A DNA stretch of 64,000 nt from Neorhizobium lilium (GCF_004053875.1 NZ_SBIP01000001.1:682001-746000); one strand, 5' to 3'; numbered from the stretch's first letter, positions 47,857 through 57,829 are shown. Program-made: numbers and translations. The notes: generated by a model not told the origin, from the letters alone.

Positions 47857-48636
47857 TCACCGGACCTGCCTTGGCCGCCAACGCAGAAGATAGGCCTCGA
47901 GCGAATAGGCAAGGCGATTGAGCGAAAACCCGACAAGCCCGAGAATGAAAACGCCGACCATGACCATCGCCATGTCGAAACGCTCGCGCCCGGCGATTAC
48001 CAGGCCACCGATGCCGGGGCCGACCGCCAGGAAATATTCCGCACCCACGGTTGCGAGCCAGGAATAGATCAGGCCCAGATGCACGCCGGTTGCGATGGCC
48101 GGCATTGCCGAGGGGATATAGATCCTGAGCGCGCGCTGATGGGGCCTGAATTTCAGTGCCCGCCCGACTTCGAGCAGATCGGCGGGGGCCGCCCGCATCC
48201 CGTCATAGGTGTTGAGAACGATCGGGATAAACGCTGCAAGCGCCACGAAAACGATCTTGGCCTGCTCGCCGAAACCGAACCAGACGGAAATCAGCGGGAT
48301 CCAGGCGAGCAGCGAGATCTGCTTGACTGCATTGAATGTCGGCATGACGAGCCGGTCGGCGATCCGCGACAGGGCAAGCAGGGTGGCAAACCCAACGCCT
48401 AGAGCGCTGCCGATCAGAAAACCCGCAAGATTGCGCATGAGGCTGTAGGCCAGATCGCCGAAAAGGTTGTTGTCGATCAGTTCCCGCTTCGCCGTCAGAG
48501 CAACATTCTCCAGCGAAGGAAGAAAGCGGGGATCGGCAAGCCCCGATCGACTGGAGACTTCCCATGCGATCAACAGAAATATCGGAAGCGTAATCCCTCG
48601 GCGGAAACGCACCGCCTGCGATGTGGCAGCTGCCAT
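47857..48636 (-). CDS. Sulfonate-type ABC permease 2 (SsuC-like)
   Basis: A 259-residue permease with six helices and FNAVKQISLLAWIPLISVWFGFGEQAK, the SsuC/TauC-like cytosolic loop, plus the EAA loop LLEVGRALKFRPHQRALRIYIP. ATG 48636 has GGAGG seven bases upstream. It starts two bases after the stop of another permease of the same family, so the operon makes a heterodimeric channel or two alternative ones. It is the last gene of the operon and converges with the cysteine synthase gene. Confidence 0.9.
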   Translation of the reverse strand: MAAATSQAVRFRRGITLPIFLLIAWEVSSRSGLADPRFLPSLENVALTAKRELIDNNLFGDLAYSLMRNLAGFLIGSALGVGFATLLALSRIADRLVMPTFNAVKQISLLAWIPLISVWFGFGEQAKIVFVALAAFIPIVLNTYDGMRAAPADLLEVGRALKFRPHQRALRIYIPSAMPAIATGVHLGLIYSWLATVGAEYFLAVGPGIGGLVIAGRERFDMAMVMVGVFILGLVGFSLNRLAYSLEAYLLRWRPRQVR

Positions 48637-48638
48637 TC

Positions 48639-49457
48639 TCAAGCCTCCCCCTTCTTCCAGCGCTGAATGAGATGCTCGGTACTGTTCAGGCCCTTGTCCA
48701 TGACGAAGCCGACGATGCCGATCGCGATCATCGCGATAATGACCGTATCGAGCCAGAACATCTGCCGGCCCCAGACAAGCAAGTAGCCAAGTCCCTCGGA
48801 CGAGGCGAGGAGTTCGACGCCGACGAGAGACGTCCAGGAATGGGTGAGGCCATAGCGAATGCCGGTAAAAATCGAGGGTATGGCAGCAGGAAGGATAATC
48901 AGCCGGAGTTGTTGCCAGCGGCTGAACCGGAGTGCGTGTCCCACCTCGATATAGCGCGGCGATACATTACGGATGCCGGTGAACGTATTCATCGCCATCG
49001 GCACGAACGCACCCTTGGCGATGATGATGATCTTCAACGTCTCGTCTATCCCGACAAGCAGCATGAGAAGCGGGATCCAGCCAAGCGTGGGGATCTGCGC
49101 AAAGGCCAGGAAAAGCGGTTTGGCATAATCTTCCACGACTTCGGACAGGCCCATCGCGATCCCGAGGCTGAGACCGAGAGCCGCGCCTATCGCAAAACCG
49201 ATGATGACGCGCCTAAGGCTAACGCCTGTATGGTAGAGGATTTCGCCGCTCGCGATCATGTCGCGCGCCATTTCGTAGACATAGGCCGGCGCCGGCAGGA
49301 TCTGCTGCGGCAGCCAGCCCCTGTCTGAGGCCACCCACCAGAGGGTGAGGATGGCAACCGGCAGAACGAGTGCCGTCGCGCCGGTCCCGAGCCTGCCAAG
49401 CAGGCGTTTGCGGGGGCGCAGGCGGGCATGGCCAAAAAATTCCGAAATGACAGCCAT
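48639..49457 (-). CDS. Sulfonate-type ABC permease 1 (SsuC-like)
   Basis: A 272-residue permease with FLAFAQIPTLGWIPLLMLLVGIDETLK and the EAA region YIEVGHALRFSRWQQLRLIILP. ATG 49457 has AGGAAG upstream, and homology starts only after this point. It follows the binding-protein gene by 26 bases. Together with 47857-48636 it gives this operon two divergent permeases for one ATPase and one receptor. Confidence 0.9.
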   Translation of the reverse strand: MAVISEFFGHARLRPRKRLLGRLGTGATALVLPVAILTLWWVASDRGWLPQQILPAPAYVYEMARDMIASGEILYHTGVSLRRVIIGFAIGAALGLSLGIAMGLSEVVEDYAKPLFLAFAQIPTLGWIPLLMLLVGIDETLKIIIIAKGAFVPMAMNTFTGIRNVSPRYIEVGHALRFSRWQQLRLIILPAAIPSIFTGIRYGLTHSWTSLVGVELLASSEGLGYLLVWGRQMFWLDTVIIAMIAIGIVGFVMDKGLNSTEHLIQRWKKGEA

Positions 49458-49483
49458 GCCGGCTTCCTTGTCTTCGCTTGCGA

Positions 49484-50557
49484 TCAGGATCCGATGGGCT
49501 TGCCGTTGGCGCCGTAAGACTGCCAGAATTTCGTCAGGCCGAGGCGCTCGACTGCATTGTTGAAGTATTTCGGCTCGAACCAACCTTTTAGATCGACTTC
49601 GCGGCGAACCAGACCGAATTCCTTGCTCTTGACCGCCTGTTCCTCGTATTGCGAGACGAGCAGATCATCGATCAGCGGCGAGTTGCGATAGGCGAGCGTA
49701 TCCTTGCTGAAATACTCCTCGATAATAGCGATCGGCGTACCGGATTTGTGCCAGAGTTCGAACAGGGCGGCACGGTTCTTCTCGTCCGACGACCATTGCG
49801 CAGCCTTCACGAAAGCATCGACCACCTTCTGCGTGACTTCCGGGTGGGCGTCGATGAATGCCTGTCGTGCGATGATCCCGGCATTGCGGCCGAAACGGGG
49901 ATCGTCGCCTTTCGTCGTGTAGATGACATCGGCAGATCCCTGCGCCGCAAGGTTGATCAGCTGGGTATCGCCAAATGCCGCGTCGATATCCTTGCTGGTG
50001 AGGGCCGCGATGGTAGCTGCGCTGTCAAGATTGATGACCTGAATATCTTTCTCCTTCAGGCCGTGCGCTTCGAGAATCTTGATGGCAGCAAGGTGGCCAT
50101 TGGTGCCGCGCTGATAGGCAACCTTCTTGCCTTTCAGATCCTCGATTTTCTTGATGCCGCTATCCTTCGACACGGCCAGATAGAGCGGCTTGCGAGCACC
50201 GCTTGCCAGAAGATATCTGGTCTTCAGGCCTGTCGCGCGACCGATCAACGAGGGAAGATCCCCCTGATAGGCGAAATCGAGCTGGTCGTTGGCAAAGCCC
50301 TCGTTGACCGCCGGACCGGCCCCCTTGAAGAAGGTCCACTCGATCTTGACGTTCGGATCATCGGCAAATTCCTTCTCGAGAAATTCGCCGGCGCGGGCGG
50401 TCGCCGCTGACGTGCCTTCAGAGAACGGGCGGTTATCGACGCCGATCGCCGCGTAACCGACATGGATAACGAGAGTATCCGCGGCATGGGCCGATACCGC
50501 AAACATGCCGGCAAAGGCTATGCCTGCGGTTAAACGTAGGATGGATGTAAATTTCAT
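49484..50557 (-). CDS. Sulfonate-type ABC periplasmic binding protein
   Basis: A 357-residue receptor with a Sec signal (residues 1-25, MKFTSILRLTAGIAFAGMFA, cut near SAHA-AD). The mature part has VIHVGYAAIGVDNRPFSEG, DQLDFAYQGDLPSLIGRATG and LKGKKVAYQRGTNGHLAAIKIL. It is some 40 residues longer than SsuA, with a C-terminal extension rich in charged residues (residues 300-350), typical of a subgroup of aliphatic sulfonate or taurine receptors. It is second in the operon after the ATPase. Confidence 0.9.
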   Translation of the reverse strand: MKFTSILRLTAGIAFAGMFAVSAHAADTLVIHVGYAAIGVDNRPFSEGTSAATARAGEFLEKEFADDPNVKIEWTFFKGAGPAVNEGFANDQLDFAYQGDLPSLIGRATGLKTRYLLASGARKPLYLAVSKDSGIKKIEDLKGKKVAYQRGTNGHLAAIKILEAHGLKEKDIQVINLDSAATIAALTSKDIDAAFGDTQLINLAAQGSADVIYTTKGDDPRFGRNAGIIARQAFIDAHPEVTQKVVDAFVKAAQWSSDEKNRAALFELWHKSGTPIAIIEEYFSKDTLAYRNSPLIDDLLVSQYEEQAVKSKEFGLVRREVDLKGWFEPKYFNNAVERLGLTKFWQSYGANGKPIGS

Positions 50558-50583
50558 GGAGTGTTTTCCCGTTTTTCTAGGAA

Positions 50584-51423
50584 TTAGGCGAATGCGGTAA
50601 TGGGCTGTTTCGAAACGGTGGCGCTCTCTTCGAATACCGCGGCAGGCCGCTCGCGATCGATTGCTCCGGTGGTTTCGTTGAGGCTGTTGAGAACGCGATT
50701 TCGAACCTGAAGAAGGGTTGCGGCGGTACGGACGCGCGGGCGAGGCAGATTGACCTCGACGATTTCGCGGATTCGGCCAGGCCGCGGAGACATGATCACC
50801 ACGCGGTCACCGAGATAAACGGCTTCATCGACATCGTGGGTCACGAGCACCATGGTGATGCGCTCCTTGGCCCAGATCTCCTGCAACTCGTCCTGCAATC
50901 GCGTCTTGGTGATCGCATCGAGCGCGCCGAAGGGTTCATCGAGGAAAAGCACATCCGGCCGGTTGACGAGCCCACGTGCGATCCCCGCCCTTTGGGCCAT
51001 GCCGCCGGAAAGTTGATGCGGATAGGCTTTGGCGAAGGCCGTCAGCCCGACAAGCTCGAGATGCTGGGCGACGAGCTGCTTCTTCTCGCTCTTCGGAAGC
51101 CCTGAATTTTCGAGGCCAAGCGCTATGTTTCTCTCGACCGTCAGCCAGGGAAAGAGACGTGGTTCCTGGAAAACCATCCCTCGGTCGAGGCTTGGCCCAT
51201 CGACCGGGACACCGGCATGAATGACGGAGCCTTCATGGTTGGTATCCAGGCCTGCACCAAGCCGGAGCAAAGTGGATTTGCCGCAGCCACTGGCACCGAC
51301 GATCGTGACGAATTCCCCTTCCGCGATGTCGAGCGTCACATTGTCGAGGGCGACCAGGCTTCCGCCGCTCACCTGGAATTTTCGCGTCACGTTCTCGATC
51401 TGGATATGGGGGACCTTGGTCAT
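50584..51423 (-). CDS. Sulfonate/nitrate-type ABC ATP-binding protein (SsuB-like)
   Basis: A 279-residue ATPase with Walker A GASGCGKST, Q-loop GMVFQEPRLFPWLTV, signature LSGGMAQRAGIARGL, Walker B LFLDEPFGALD and switch VTHDVDEAVYLGD. The last 40 residues extend beyond the core. It is the first gene of the operon (ATPase, receptor, permease, permease) and lies behind an AT-rich promoter with a TTCTATAGAA palindrome. Confidence 0.92.
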   Translation of the reverse strand: MTKVPHIQIENVTRKFQVSGGSLVALDNVTLDIAEGEFVTIVGASGCGKSTLLRLGAGLDTNHEGSVIHAGVPVDGPSLDRGMVFQEPRLFPWLTVERNIALGLENSGLPKSEKKQLVAQHLELVGLTAFAKAYPHQLSGGMAQRAGIARGLVNRPDVLFLDEPFGALDAITKTRLQDELQEIWAKERITMVLVTHDVDEAVYLGDRVVIMSPRPGRIREIVEVNLPRPRVRTAATLLQVRNRVLNSLNETTGAIDRERPAAVFEESATVSKQPITAFA

Positions 51424-51516
51424 GGTGGTACCTGTTCTGCCGCAATCGGCAATGCGCCGGATGACGATGGATCTTGAGGCCGAGGTTGAGGCAAGAGGCT
51501 AGCCGAGATCCATAAA

Positions 51517-51526
51517 TTCTATAGAA
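51517..51526. promoter_or_regulatory. TTCTATAGAA palindrome upstream of the second sulfonate operon
   Basis: A perfect 10-base palindrome inside an AT-rich patch (51511-51541), 94 bases upstream of the ATPase start. Read on the minus strand it gives TATAGAATTTATGG, resembling TATAGAATATTTTGG in the cysteine synthase promoter. A shared sulfur-status regulator is possible. Confidence 0.35.
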
Positions 51527-51649
51527 ATTATATTCTATTATGTTTTGACGGTTCGGATTTTCGTCTCCCGCGCGAGCCTGTCCGGCAGCCGTTTCTTCTG
51601 GTGTACGCTTACGGGAGCCTCCGATTGCTTCGAAAGCGCTACGGCACAA

Positions 51650-51916
51650 TCAGCGAGACGCATCCGGCTGTGCCAATGCGAGCCCGCCATCCAGGCCACC
51701 TTCCTCCCGCGCCGCAACGGCGCCGAGAAGACCCGCCTCGTGCAGCCGCTCGATCTGCCGGATCGAACGATCAGGCGAATCAATGATCGATTTCAGCGCG
51801 ACGCCTGCATCGGCAAACGTCTGTTCGAGATAACCGAGCTGGGCAACAAGACCGACCGGCGTCGGCACGGGCAGCGCGTATACTAGGTTTCCGAAAGCGG
51901 AGTGACCATTGTTCAT
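51650..51916 (-). pseudogene. Chimeric remnant: binding-fold N-terminus joined to SfnB-like sequence
   Basis: From ATG 51916, LVYALPVPTPVGLVAQLGYLEQTFADAGVALKSI matches the N-terminus of DszB-like or sulfonate binding-fold proteins, reaching SPDRSIRQ, where relatives continue with SHF. Here it jumps to IERLHEAGLLGAVAAREEGG, which looks like the early part of an acyl-CoA dehydrogenase-type monooxygenase (SfnB/DszC group), and then stops. Only 88 residues remain of genes normally 300-400 long. It is best explained by a deletion that fused two neighbouring sulfur genes. Similarities were judged by eye. Confidence 0.5.
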
Positions 51917-51961
51917 CCTCATGAAACATGCAGCAAAGGCTGCGTAATGACGATCGCCGGT

Positions 51962-51986
51962 CCGGGCGGAAAACGTGTCCGCCCGG
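51962..51986 (-). terminator. GC-rich hairpin after the oligopeptide-type binding protein
   Basis: CCGGGCGGA (51962-51970) pairs with TCCGCCCGG (51978-51986), loop of seven. It lies 52 bases after the stop of the 52038-53636 gene and has no T tract, so it may protect the 3' end of an abundant receptor message rather than terminate on its own. Confidence 0.45.
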
Positions 51987-52037
51987 CGCAGGAACGCCGG
52001 CCGCTCTGGCAGCCGGCTGCATGGAGAGTTACGCCTT

Positions 52038-53636
52038 TCAGGCCGAAACGATGTATGCGAATGCGAGGCTTCCGCCGGCGCCTTCCGCTCCGGTGGTATG
52101 ATCGGCCAGACGCTTGTTGTAGATCGTGATTTCCGGTGATGCCGTGATGTCGATCGCAGGCACATCATCGACGAGGATCTGCTGGATCTCTTTCCACTGG
52201 GCGACGCGCTTGGTGGGATCGATCTCGACTGCGGCGGCCTCCAGCAAAGCATCCACCTTGGGATTGTTGTAGGCCGCGCCATTCGAGAAGGGCACGCCCT
52301 TGCGGAAATTCTTGGACCAGTAGAGCCGCTGCACCCCGACCGTCGGATCGAACAGGTTGCTCATGCCCTCGAAAGCGAAATCGAAATCGCGGTCGGTATA
52401 TATGCGCTTCGTATAGGCGGCAAAATCCTGGGTGCGGATGACGACATCGATGCCCACCTTGGCGAGAGCCTGGCGGATATAGTCGGAACCGCGCGGATAG
52501 GTTTCGCCGCTCGGCACGTAGTCGAGGTTCAGCTTGAACCGCTTTCCGTCCGCGCCGCGCTTGTAGCCGGCCTCGTCGAGCAATGATTCGGCAGCGGTGA
52601 TATCGATCTTGTAGGTCTTTAGATCTGCAACGTGCCAGCGCGAGAGGTTGGGGCTGATGGGGCCGGTAATCGGCGCCCCGTAGCCGTAGTTGATGGTGTT
52701 GAAGATGACGTTGCGATCGATCACATGCGCGAAGGCGCGCCGCACCCGCACATCCTTGAAGACATCCTTTTCAAGATTGAATTCGATCCGGCTGATGGAG
52801 TTCGAATACTGGTAACCACGCGTTTCGAAACCAATATGCGGCAGCGCCTTGATGCGGTCGAGATCGCTGTAAGGCACCGGCGTCGAAGGCGCGAGGTCGA
52901 TTTCACCGGCCTCGATCGCGATCGAACGGGCGGCCGCATCCGGAATGAAGCGAACGATCAGCTGGTCGAGATAAGGGCGTGGCGCATCCCAGTATTCGAC
53001 GTTGCGCTCATAGATGATGTGACTGCCGCGGGCCCATTCCTTGAATTTGAACGGGCCGGTGCCGATCGGCGCCAGATTGGCCGGGTTTTCGGCAACCTTC
53101 GTGCCCATGTGCTTGGGAACGATCGGGGTTTCTGCGGAGGCAAGCGCGGAGATCAGGTAAGGCGCAGGCTTGGACAATACCAGGATTGCCGTCAGATCGT
53201 CCGGAGTCTGGACTTCCGTCAGGTTCAGGAAAGTGTTGCGCCCCCGCGGATGGATCTCCTTGATCGTCTCGATCGAAAAAGCCACGTCGGCTGCAGTAAA
53301 CGGTTTGCCGTCATGCCATTTGACGTTGGGCCGCAACTTGAACGTATAGCGCAGTCCGTCGTCGCTGATGGTCCATTCGGTGGCAAGCAGCGGTTTCGGG
53401 TTGAGTTCGAAATCGTAGGTCAGCAAACCTTCGAGAACCTTGGGCGAAACGAAGACCGAATTATAGGCCGTATGGGCGATCGTCGTCAGCACGGGCGGTT
53501 CGGAAGCGATGAGGAAGGTCGCCGTCCCGCCGCGCTGGGGTGTTGCCGCGAGGGCCGACACGCGGCCCGCAAGAATGACGCCGAATGCGACAGATGCCGC
53601 CAGGAAGCTGCGCCTGGTGGTGTGGATATTGCTCAT
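52038..53636 (-). CDS. Oligopeptide/dipeptide-family ABC periplasmic binding protein
   Basis: A 532-residue family 5 receptor. The N-terminus TTRRSFLAASVAFG is a twin-arginine-like signal. The fold is seen in GGTATFLIASEPPVL, VLEGLLTYDFELNPKPLLATEW, NVKWHDGKPFTAADVAFSIE and GTGPFKFKEWARGSHIIYERN. ATG 53636 is preferred to upstream starts because the signal follows directly and AAGGA lies upstream. It is divergent from the permease operon at 53905 and paralogous to the partial gene at 62663. The neighbours point to an organosulfur ligand rather than peptides. Confidence 0.88.
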   Translation of the reverse strand: MSNIHTTRRSFLAASVAFGVILAGRVSALAATPQRGGTATFLIASEPPVLTTIAHTAYNSVFVSPKVLEGLLTYDFELNPKPLLATEWTISDDGLRYTFKLRPNVKWHDGKPFTAADVAFSIETIKEIHPRGRNTFLNLTEVQTPDDLTAILVLSKPAPYLISALASAETPIVPKHMGTKVAENPANLAPIGTGPFKFKEWARGSHIIYERNVEYWDAPRPYLDQLIVRFIPDAAARSIAIEAGEIDLAPSTPVPYSDLDRIKALPHIGFETRGYQYSNSISRIEFNLEKDVFKDVRVRRAFAHVIDRNVIFNTINYGYGAPITGPISPNLSRWHVADLKTYKIDITAAESLLDEAGYKRGADGKRFKLNLDYVPSGETYPRGSDYIRQALAKVGIDVVIRTQDFAAYTKRIYTDRDFDFAFEGMSNLFDPTVGVQRLYWSKNFRKGVPFSNGAAYNNPKVDALLEAAAVEIDPTKRVAQWKEIQQILVDDVPAIDITASPEITIYNKRLADHTTGAEGAGGSLAFAYIVSA

Positions 53637-53718
53637 GTGGAACGTCCTTTCTTTTTTCACGGCATCTTGGCCAACAAATCCTGCCACCGTGGATTTTGCT
53701 AGGACGCCTTGCTTCGCC

Positions 53719-53757
53719 ATCGGATTAAATTGGAACAATATTCCAATTTAATCCGAT
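53719..53757. promoter_or_regulatory. 39-base perfect inverted repeat in the divergent promoter
   Basis: The 17-base arms 53719-53735 (ATCGGATTAAATTGGAA) and 53741-53757 are exact complements around CAATA. The element lies 83 bases upstream of the receptor gene and 148 bases upstream of the permease operon. TTGACA at 53825-53830 may be the -35 box of the permease promoter. The size and perfection suggest a tight operator, or a recent palindromic insertion. Confidence 0.65.
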
Positions 53758-53904
53758 ATTCGAGATCCTATTTTAAAAATATCCAGATCAATCCATAGTG
53801 GCGCAAAAAAATTGCGTAATGCATTTGACAAAATATATAGAAAAGGTCAACTAATCATATCCGGATGGACCGGACTTTGAGCTGCAACCTGCTGGCTGGA
53901 ACCG

Positions 53905-54894
53905 ATGTCGACTTCGAAAAGAATCCTGTCACGCGCTCGACGCGTCATCGTGCAGGCCATTCCCACGGCGCTGGGAATCGTCATCCTTAACTTCTTTCTG
54001 CTGCAGCTGGCACCGGGGGATGCCGCCGACGTTCTGGCGGCCGAGGCCGGCTCCGCCACGGTCGAAACCATGGCCGAGATCCGCTCGCGTTTCGGGCTGG
54101 ACTTGCCCGTGATCCAGCAGCTCCTCAATTACCTCAACAACCTCGCGCATTTCAGCCTCGGCTATTCGCCGCGCTACGGAATGCCGGTTGCCGATCTCAT
54201 CGGCCAGCGCCTGCCGGGGACACTCATTCTGATGAGCGTAGCGCTTTCGTCCGCCATCGTGATCGGCGTATTCCTGGGGTCGATCATGGCACTGTTTTCG
54301 GGGCGTCTGCCGGACCGCATCATCTCGATCGCCTCCCTCATCTTCTATTCCGTTCCCGGCTTCTGGATCGGACTGATGCTGATCCTGACCTTTTCGGTGA
54401 AGCTGGGATGGCTCCCGTCCGGCGGCGACTCCACCATCGGCAGCGGCCTGACCGGTATTCATGCGCTCCTCGACCGCGCGCGTTTCATCGTGCTTCCGGC
54501 GGTATCGCTGGCCGTCTTTTATCTGGCGATCTACGCCCGCCTCACACGCGCGGCGATGCTGGAAGTGAAATCGCAGGATTATGTAAGAACCGCCCGGGCC
54601 AAGGGTGTGTCGCCGCTGCGGCTGACGCTTCGCCATATCCTGCGCAACGCGCTCATTCCGATCACCACCATGGCCGGCATGCATGTCAGCGGATTGCTCG
54701 GCGGCGCCGTGGTTGTCGAAACCGTCTTCAGTTGGCCGGGTCTAGGCCGCCTCGCCTTCGAAGCCGTCATGGCACGCGATTTCAGCGTTCTGCTCGGCAT
54801 CCTGCTTCTGTCGTCGCTGGTCGTCATCTTCGTGAACGCCGCGGTGGACCTGCTGCAGGCCTGGCTAGACCCACGTATCGGAGAAAGCCGATGA
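53905..54894 (+). CDS. Oligopeptide-family ABC permease (DppB type)
   Basis: A 329-residue permease with six helices, the conserved LAPGD motif near residue 36 (FFLLQLAPGDAAD), YDYVRTARAKG-like EAA loop seen as SQDYVRTARAKGVSPLRLTLRHILRNALIP, and VVVETVFSWPGLGRL. ATG 53905 is used. Its stop overlaps the next permease gene (ATGA). Confidence 0.92.
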   Translation: MSTSKRILSRARRVIVQAIPTALGIVILNFFLLQLAPGDAADVLAAEAGSATVETMAEIRSRFGLDLPVIQQLLNYLNNLAHFSLGYSPRYGMPVADLIGQRLPGTLILMSVALSSAIVIGVFLGSIMALFSGRLPDRIISIASLIFYSVPGFWIGLMLILTFSVKLGWLPSGGDSTIGSGLTGIHALLDRARFIVLPAVSLAVFYLAIYARLTRAAMLEVKSQDYVRTARAKGVSPLRLTLRHILRNALIPITTMAGMHVSGLLGGAVVVETVFSWPGLGRLAFEAVMARDFSVLLGILLLSSLVVIFVNAAVDLLQAWLDPRIGESR

Positions 54895-55901
54895 CATCGT
54901 CCCAATCAACTGCCCTTTCCCCCTCGCTGCTCGTCGCAGTCGGCCGATCGACCGAGATCGCCTCACCTCCGCCGGATGCTGCGGAGGCGGAAAAGGAATG
55001 GTCCTATACGCGTGCGCCGGACGCTCTCAGCGCCCGTTCCGCATACCAGAGCCGCCGTGGCCTGCGCCGTGAGATCAGGATCTTCCTCACCAATCCCAAC
55101 GCGATCGTGGGCGTTCTTTTCCTTGCCTCAGTCGTCGTGACTGCTCTCCTGGCGCCCCTTCTCTATCCCGGCGATCCTCTGGAAATGGTCTCGCGCCCGT
55201 TCCTGTGGCCGGGCCAAAATGCCGATTATCCACTCGGAACGGATTCGATGGGCCGCGACGTGCTGGCCGGCATCGTGCATGGGGCGCGCATTTCCCTGAC
55301 GGTCGGCATCGTCGCAACGGCGCTCGGCCTGACGATCGGCATCGGCATCGGCGCGGTTGCGGGTTATTTTGGCGGCTGGGTCGACGAGGTTCTCGTGAAG
55401 ATCATCGAGATTTTCCAGACGCTGCCGAATTTCGTTCTTCTGGTCGTGCTGGTGGCAATAGCCCAGCCGACGGTAACGACGGTGACGGCCGCGATCGGCA
55501 TCATCACATGGCCGACCGTGGCCCGTCTGACACGCGCCGAATTCCGCGCCATCCGCGAAAAGGATTATGTGCTTGCCGCCCGCAGTCTCGGTTATGGCCA
55601 TGCCCGCATCGTGTTTGCGGAAATCCTGCCGAATGCCTTGCCACCAATCATCGTCACCTCCTCGGTCATGGTGGCCGGCGCGATCCTGATGGAGGCAGCA
55701 CTCTCCTTCATGGGGCTGGGCGATCCGAACCGTGTATCCTGGGGCTCGATGATCGGTTCCGGCCGTGATGTCATCCGCACCGCATGGTACCTGACCGCCC
55801 TTCCCGGCCTTGCCATCGTTTTCACCGTCATATCGCTGAACCTGATTTCCGACGGGCTGAACGACGCCTTGAACCCGCGCTTTTCGGAGGAACGCCGATG
55901 A
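54891..55901 (+). CDS. Oligopeptide-family ABC permease (DppC type)
   Basis: A 336-residue permease. The first ~65 residues are a variable hydrophilic tail, followed by LTNPNAIVGVLFLASVVVTAL, the family HPLGTDxxGRD loop seen as YPLGTDSMGRDVLAG, the EAA loop REKDYVLAARSLGYGHARIVFAEILPNALP, and ALSFMGLGDPNRVSWG. ATG 54891 overlaps the upstream stop, and the longer frame upstream is a shadow of the DppB-type gene. It pairs with DppB. Confidence 0.92.
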   Translation: MTSSQSTALSPSLLVAVGRSTEIASPPPDAAEAEKEWSYTRAPDALSARSAYQSRRGLRREIRIFLTNPNAIVGVLFLASVVVTALLAPLLYPGDPLEMVSRPFLWPGQNADYPLGTDSMGRDVLAGIVHGARISLTVGIVATALGLTIGIGIGAVAGYFGGWVDEVLVKIIEIFQTLPNFVLLVVLVAIAQPTVTTVTAAIGIITWPTVARLTRAEFRAIREKDYVLAARSLGYGHARIVFAEILPNALPPIIVTSSVMVAGAILMEAALSFMGLGDPNRVSWGSMIGSGRDVIRTAWYLTALPGLAIVFTVISLNLISDGLNDALNPRFSEERR

Positions 55902-56873
55902 CCCCGCTGATGGAAGTCCACGACTTCGCGGTAGGGTTCGGGTCCGCCCAGCCGGTAAAGGGCGTAAGCTTCGATGTCACCGCCGGCGAAATGCTGGCAA
56001 TCGTCGGCGAATCCGGTTCGGGAAAGTCGCTGACGGCGCTTGGCCTGATCGGGCTTCTGCCATCCCATGCCAGGAAGACGGGCTCGATCCGGCTGGCGGG
56101 GCGTGATCTGTCTGATCTTTCGGAACGGCAATGGCGGTCGATCCGCGGCCGTGAGATCGGCATGATCTTCCAAGAGCCGATGACCTCGCTCAATCCCGTG
56201 CTGACGGTAGGCGAACAGATAGTCGAGGTCCTGCGCATCCATGACAAGATCGACAGGCGAAGCGCCCGCAAGCGTGCAATCGAATTGCTCGATCTCGTTA
56301 ACATTCCCGAGGCGGGACGTCGCATAGACGATTATCCGCACCAGCTTTCAGGTGGCATGCGCCAGCGTGTGATGATCGCCATCGGTGTCGCCTGCAACCC
56401 GAAACTGCTGATTGCCGACGAGGCGACGACCGCACTCGACGTGACGATCCAGGCGCAGATATTGCAGTTGCTCGACAATCTGCGCCTCAATCTGAACATG
56501 GCGGTCATCCTGATCACCCACGATCTCGGCATCGTCGCACAGTGGGCCGACCGGGTCATGGTCATGTATGCCGGGCGCAAGGTGGAAGAAGGCCTGCCCC
56601 AGCCGGTGTTCGAACATCCATACCACCCGTATACGCGCGGGCTGCTTGCCGCGTCGCCACGCGCGGAAGTCGGGCAGCATTATCGCGATGGACCCCTGCT
56701 CGAAATACCGGGCTCCATCGTCTCCTCGCTTCATGAAAAAGGCTGTGCCTTCCGGCCGCGCTGTCCCGACGCCCGCGCGTCCTGCGGCCAGGCCGTGCCG
56801 CCGATCAAGCTCATCAGCGACGGCCGTTATGCGGCCTGCCCTCTCGTTCCTTCCCAATTTGGCCGGGTTTCCC

Positions 56874-56896
<23 letters not shown>
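55898..56896 (+). CDS. Oligopeptide-family ABC ATP-binding protein (DppD type)
   Basis: A 332-residue ATPase with Walker [11 protein letters not shown]-loop [20 protein letters not shown], signature [19 protein letters not shown], Walker [15 protein letters not shown] and the cysteine-bearing C-terminal oligo_HPY domain ([16 protein letters not shown]), which in relatives holds an iron-sulfur cluster. ATG 55898 overlaps the DppC stop, with GGAGG seven bases upstream. It overlaps the DppF-type gene by 23 bases. Confidence 0.92.
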
Positions 56897-57809
<913 letters not shown>

Positions 57810-57829
57810 AATTCAAGGAGTAGTCAAAT

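Noticed and set aside
52632-53702. A 356-residue plus-strand frame opposite the oligopeptide-type receptor gene
   Set aside because: The receptor on the minus strand has a signal peptide and a full set of family motifs, so the opposing frame is a mirror artefact.
53825-53857. A full sigma70 promoter for the oligopeptide-type permease operon
   Set aside because: TTGACA is clear at 53825, but no good -10 hexamer occurs at 16-18 bases, so only the -35 is noted.
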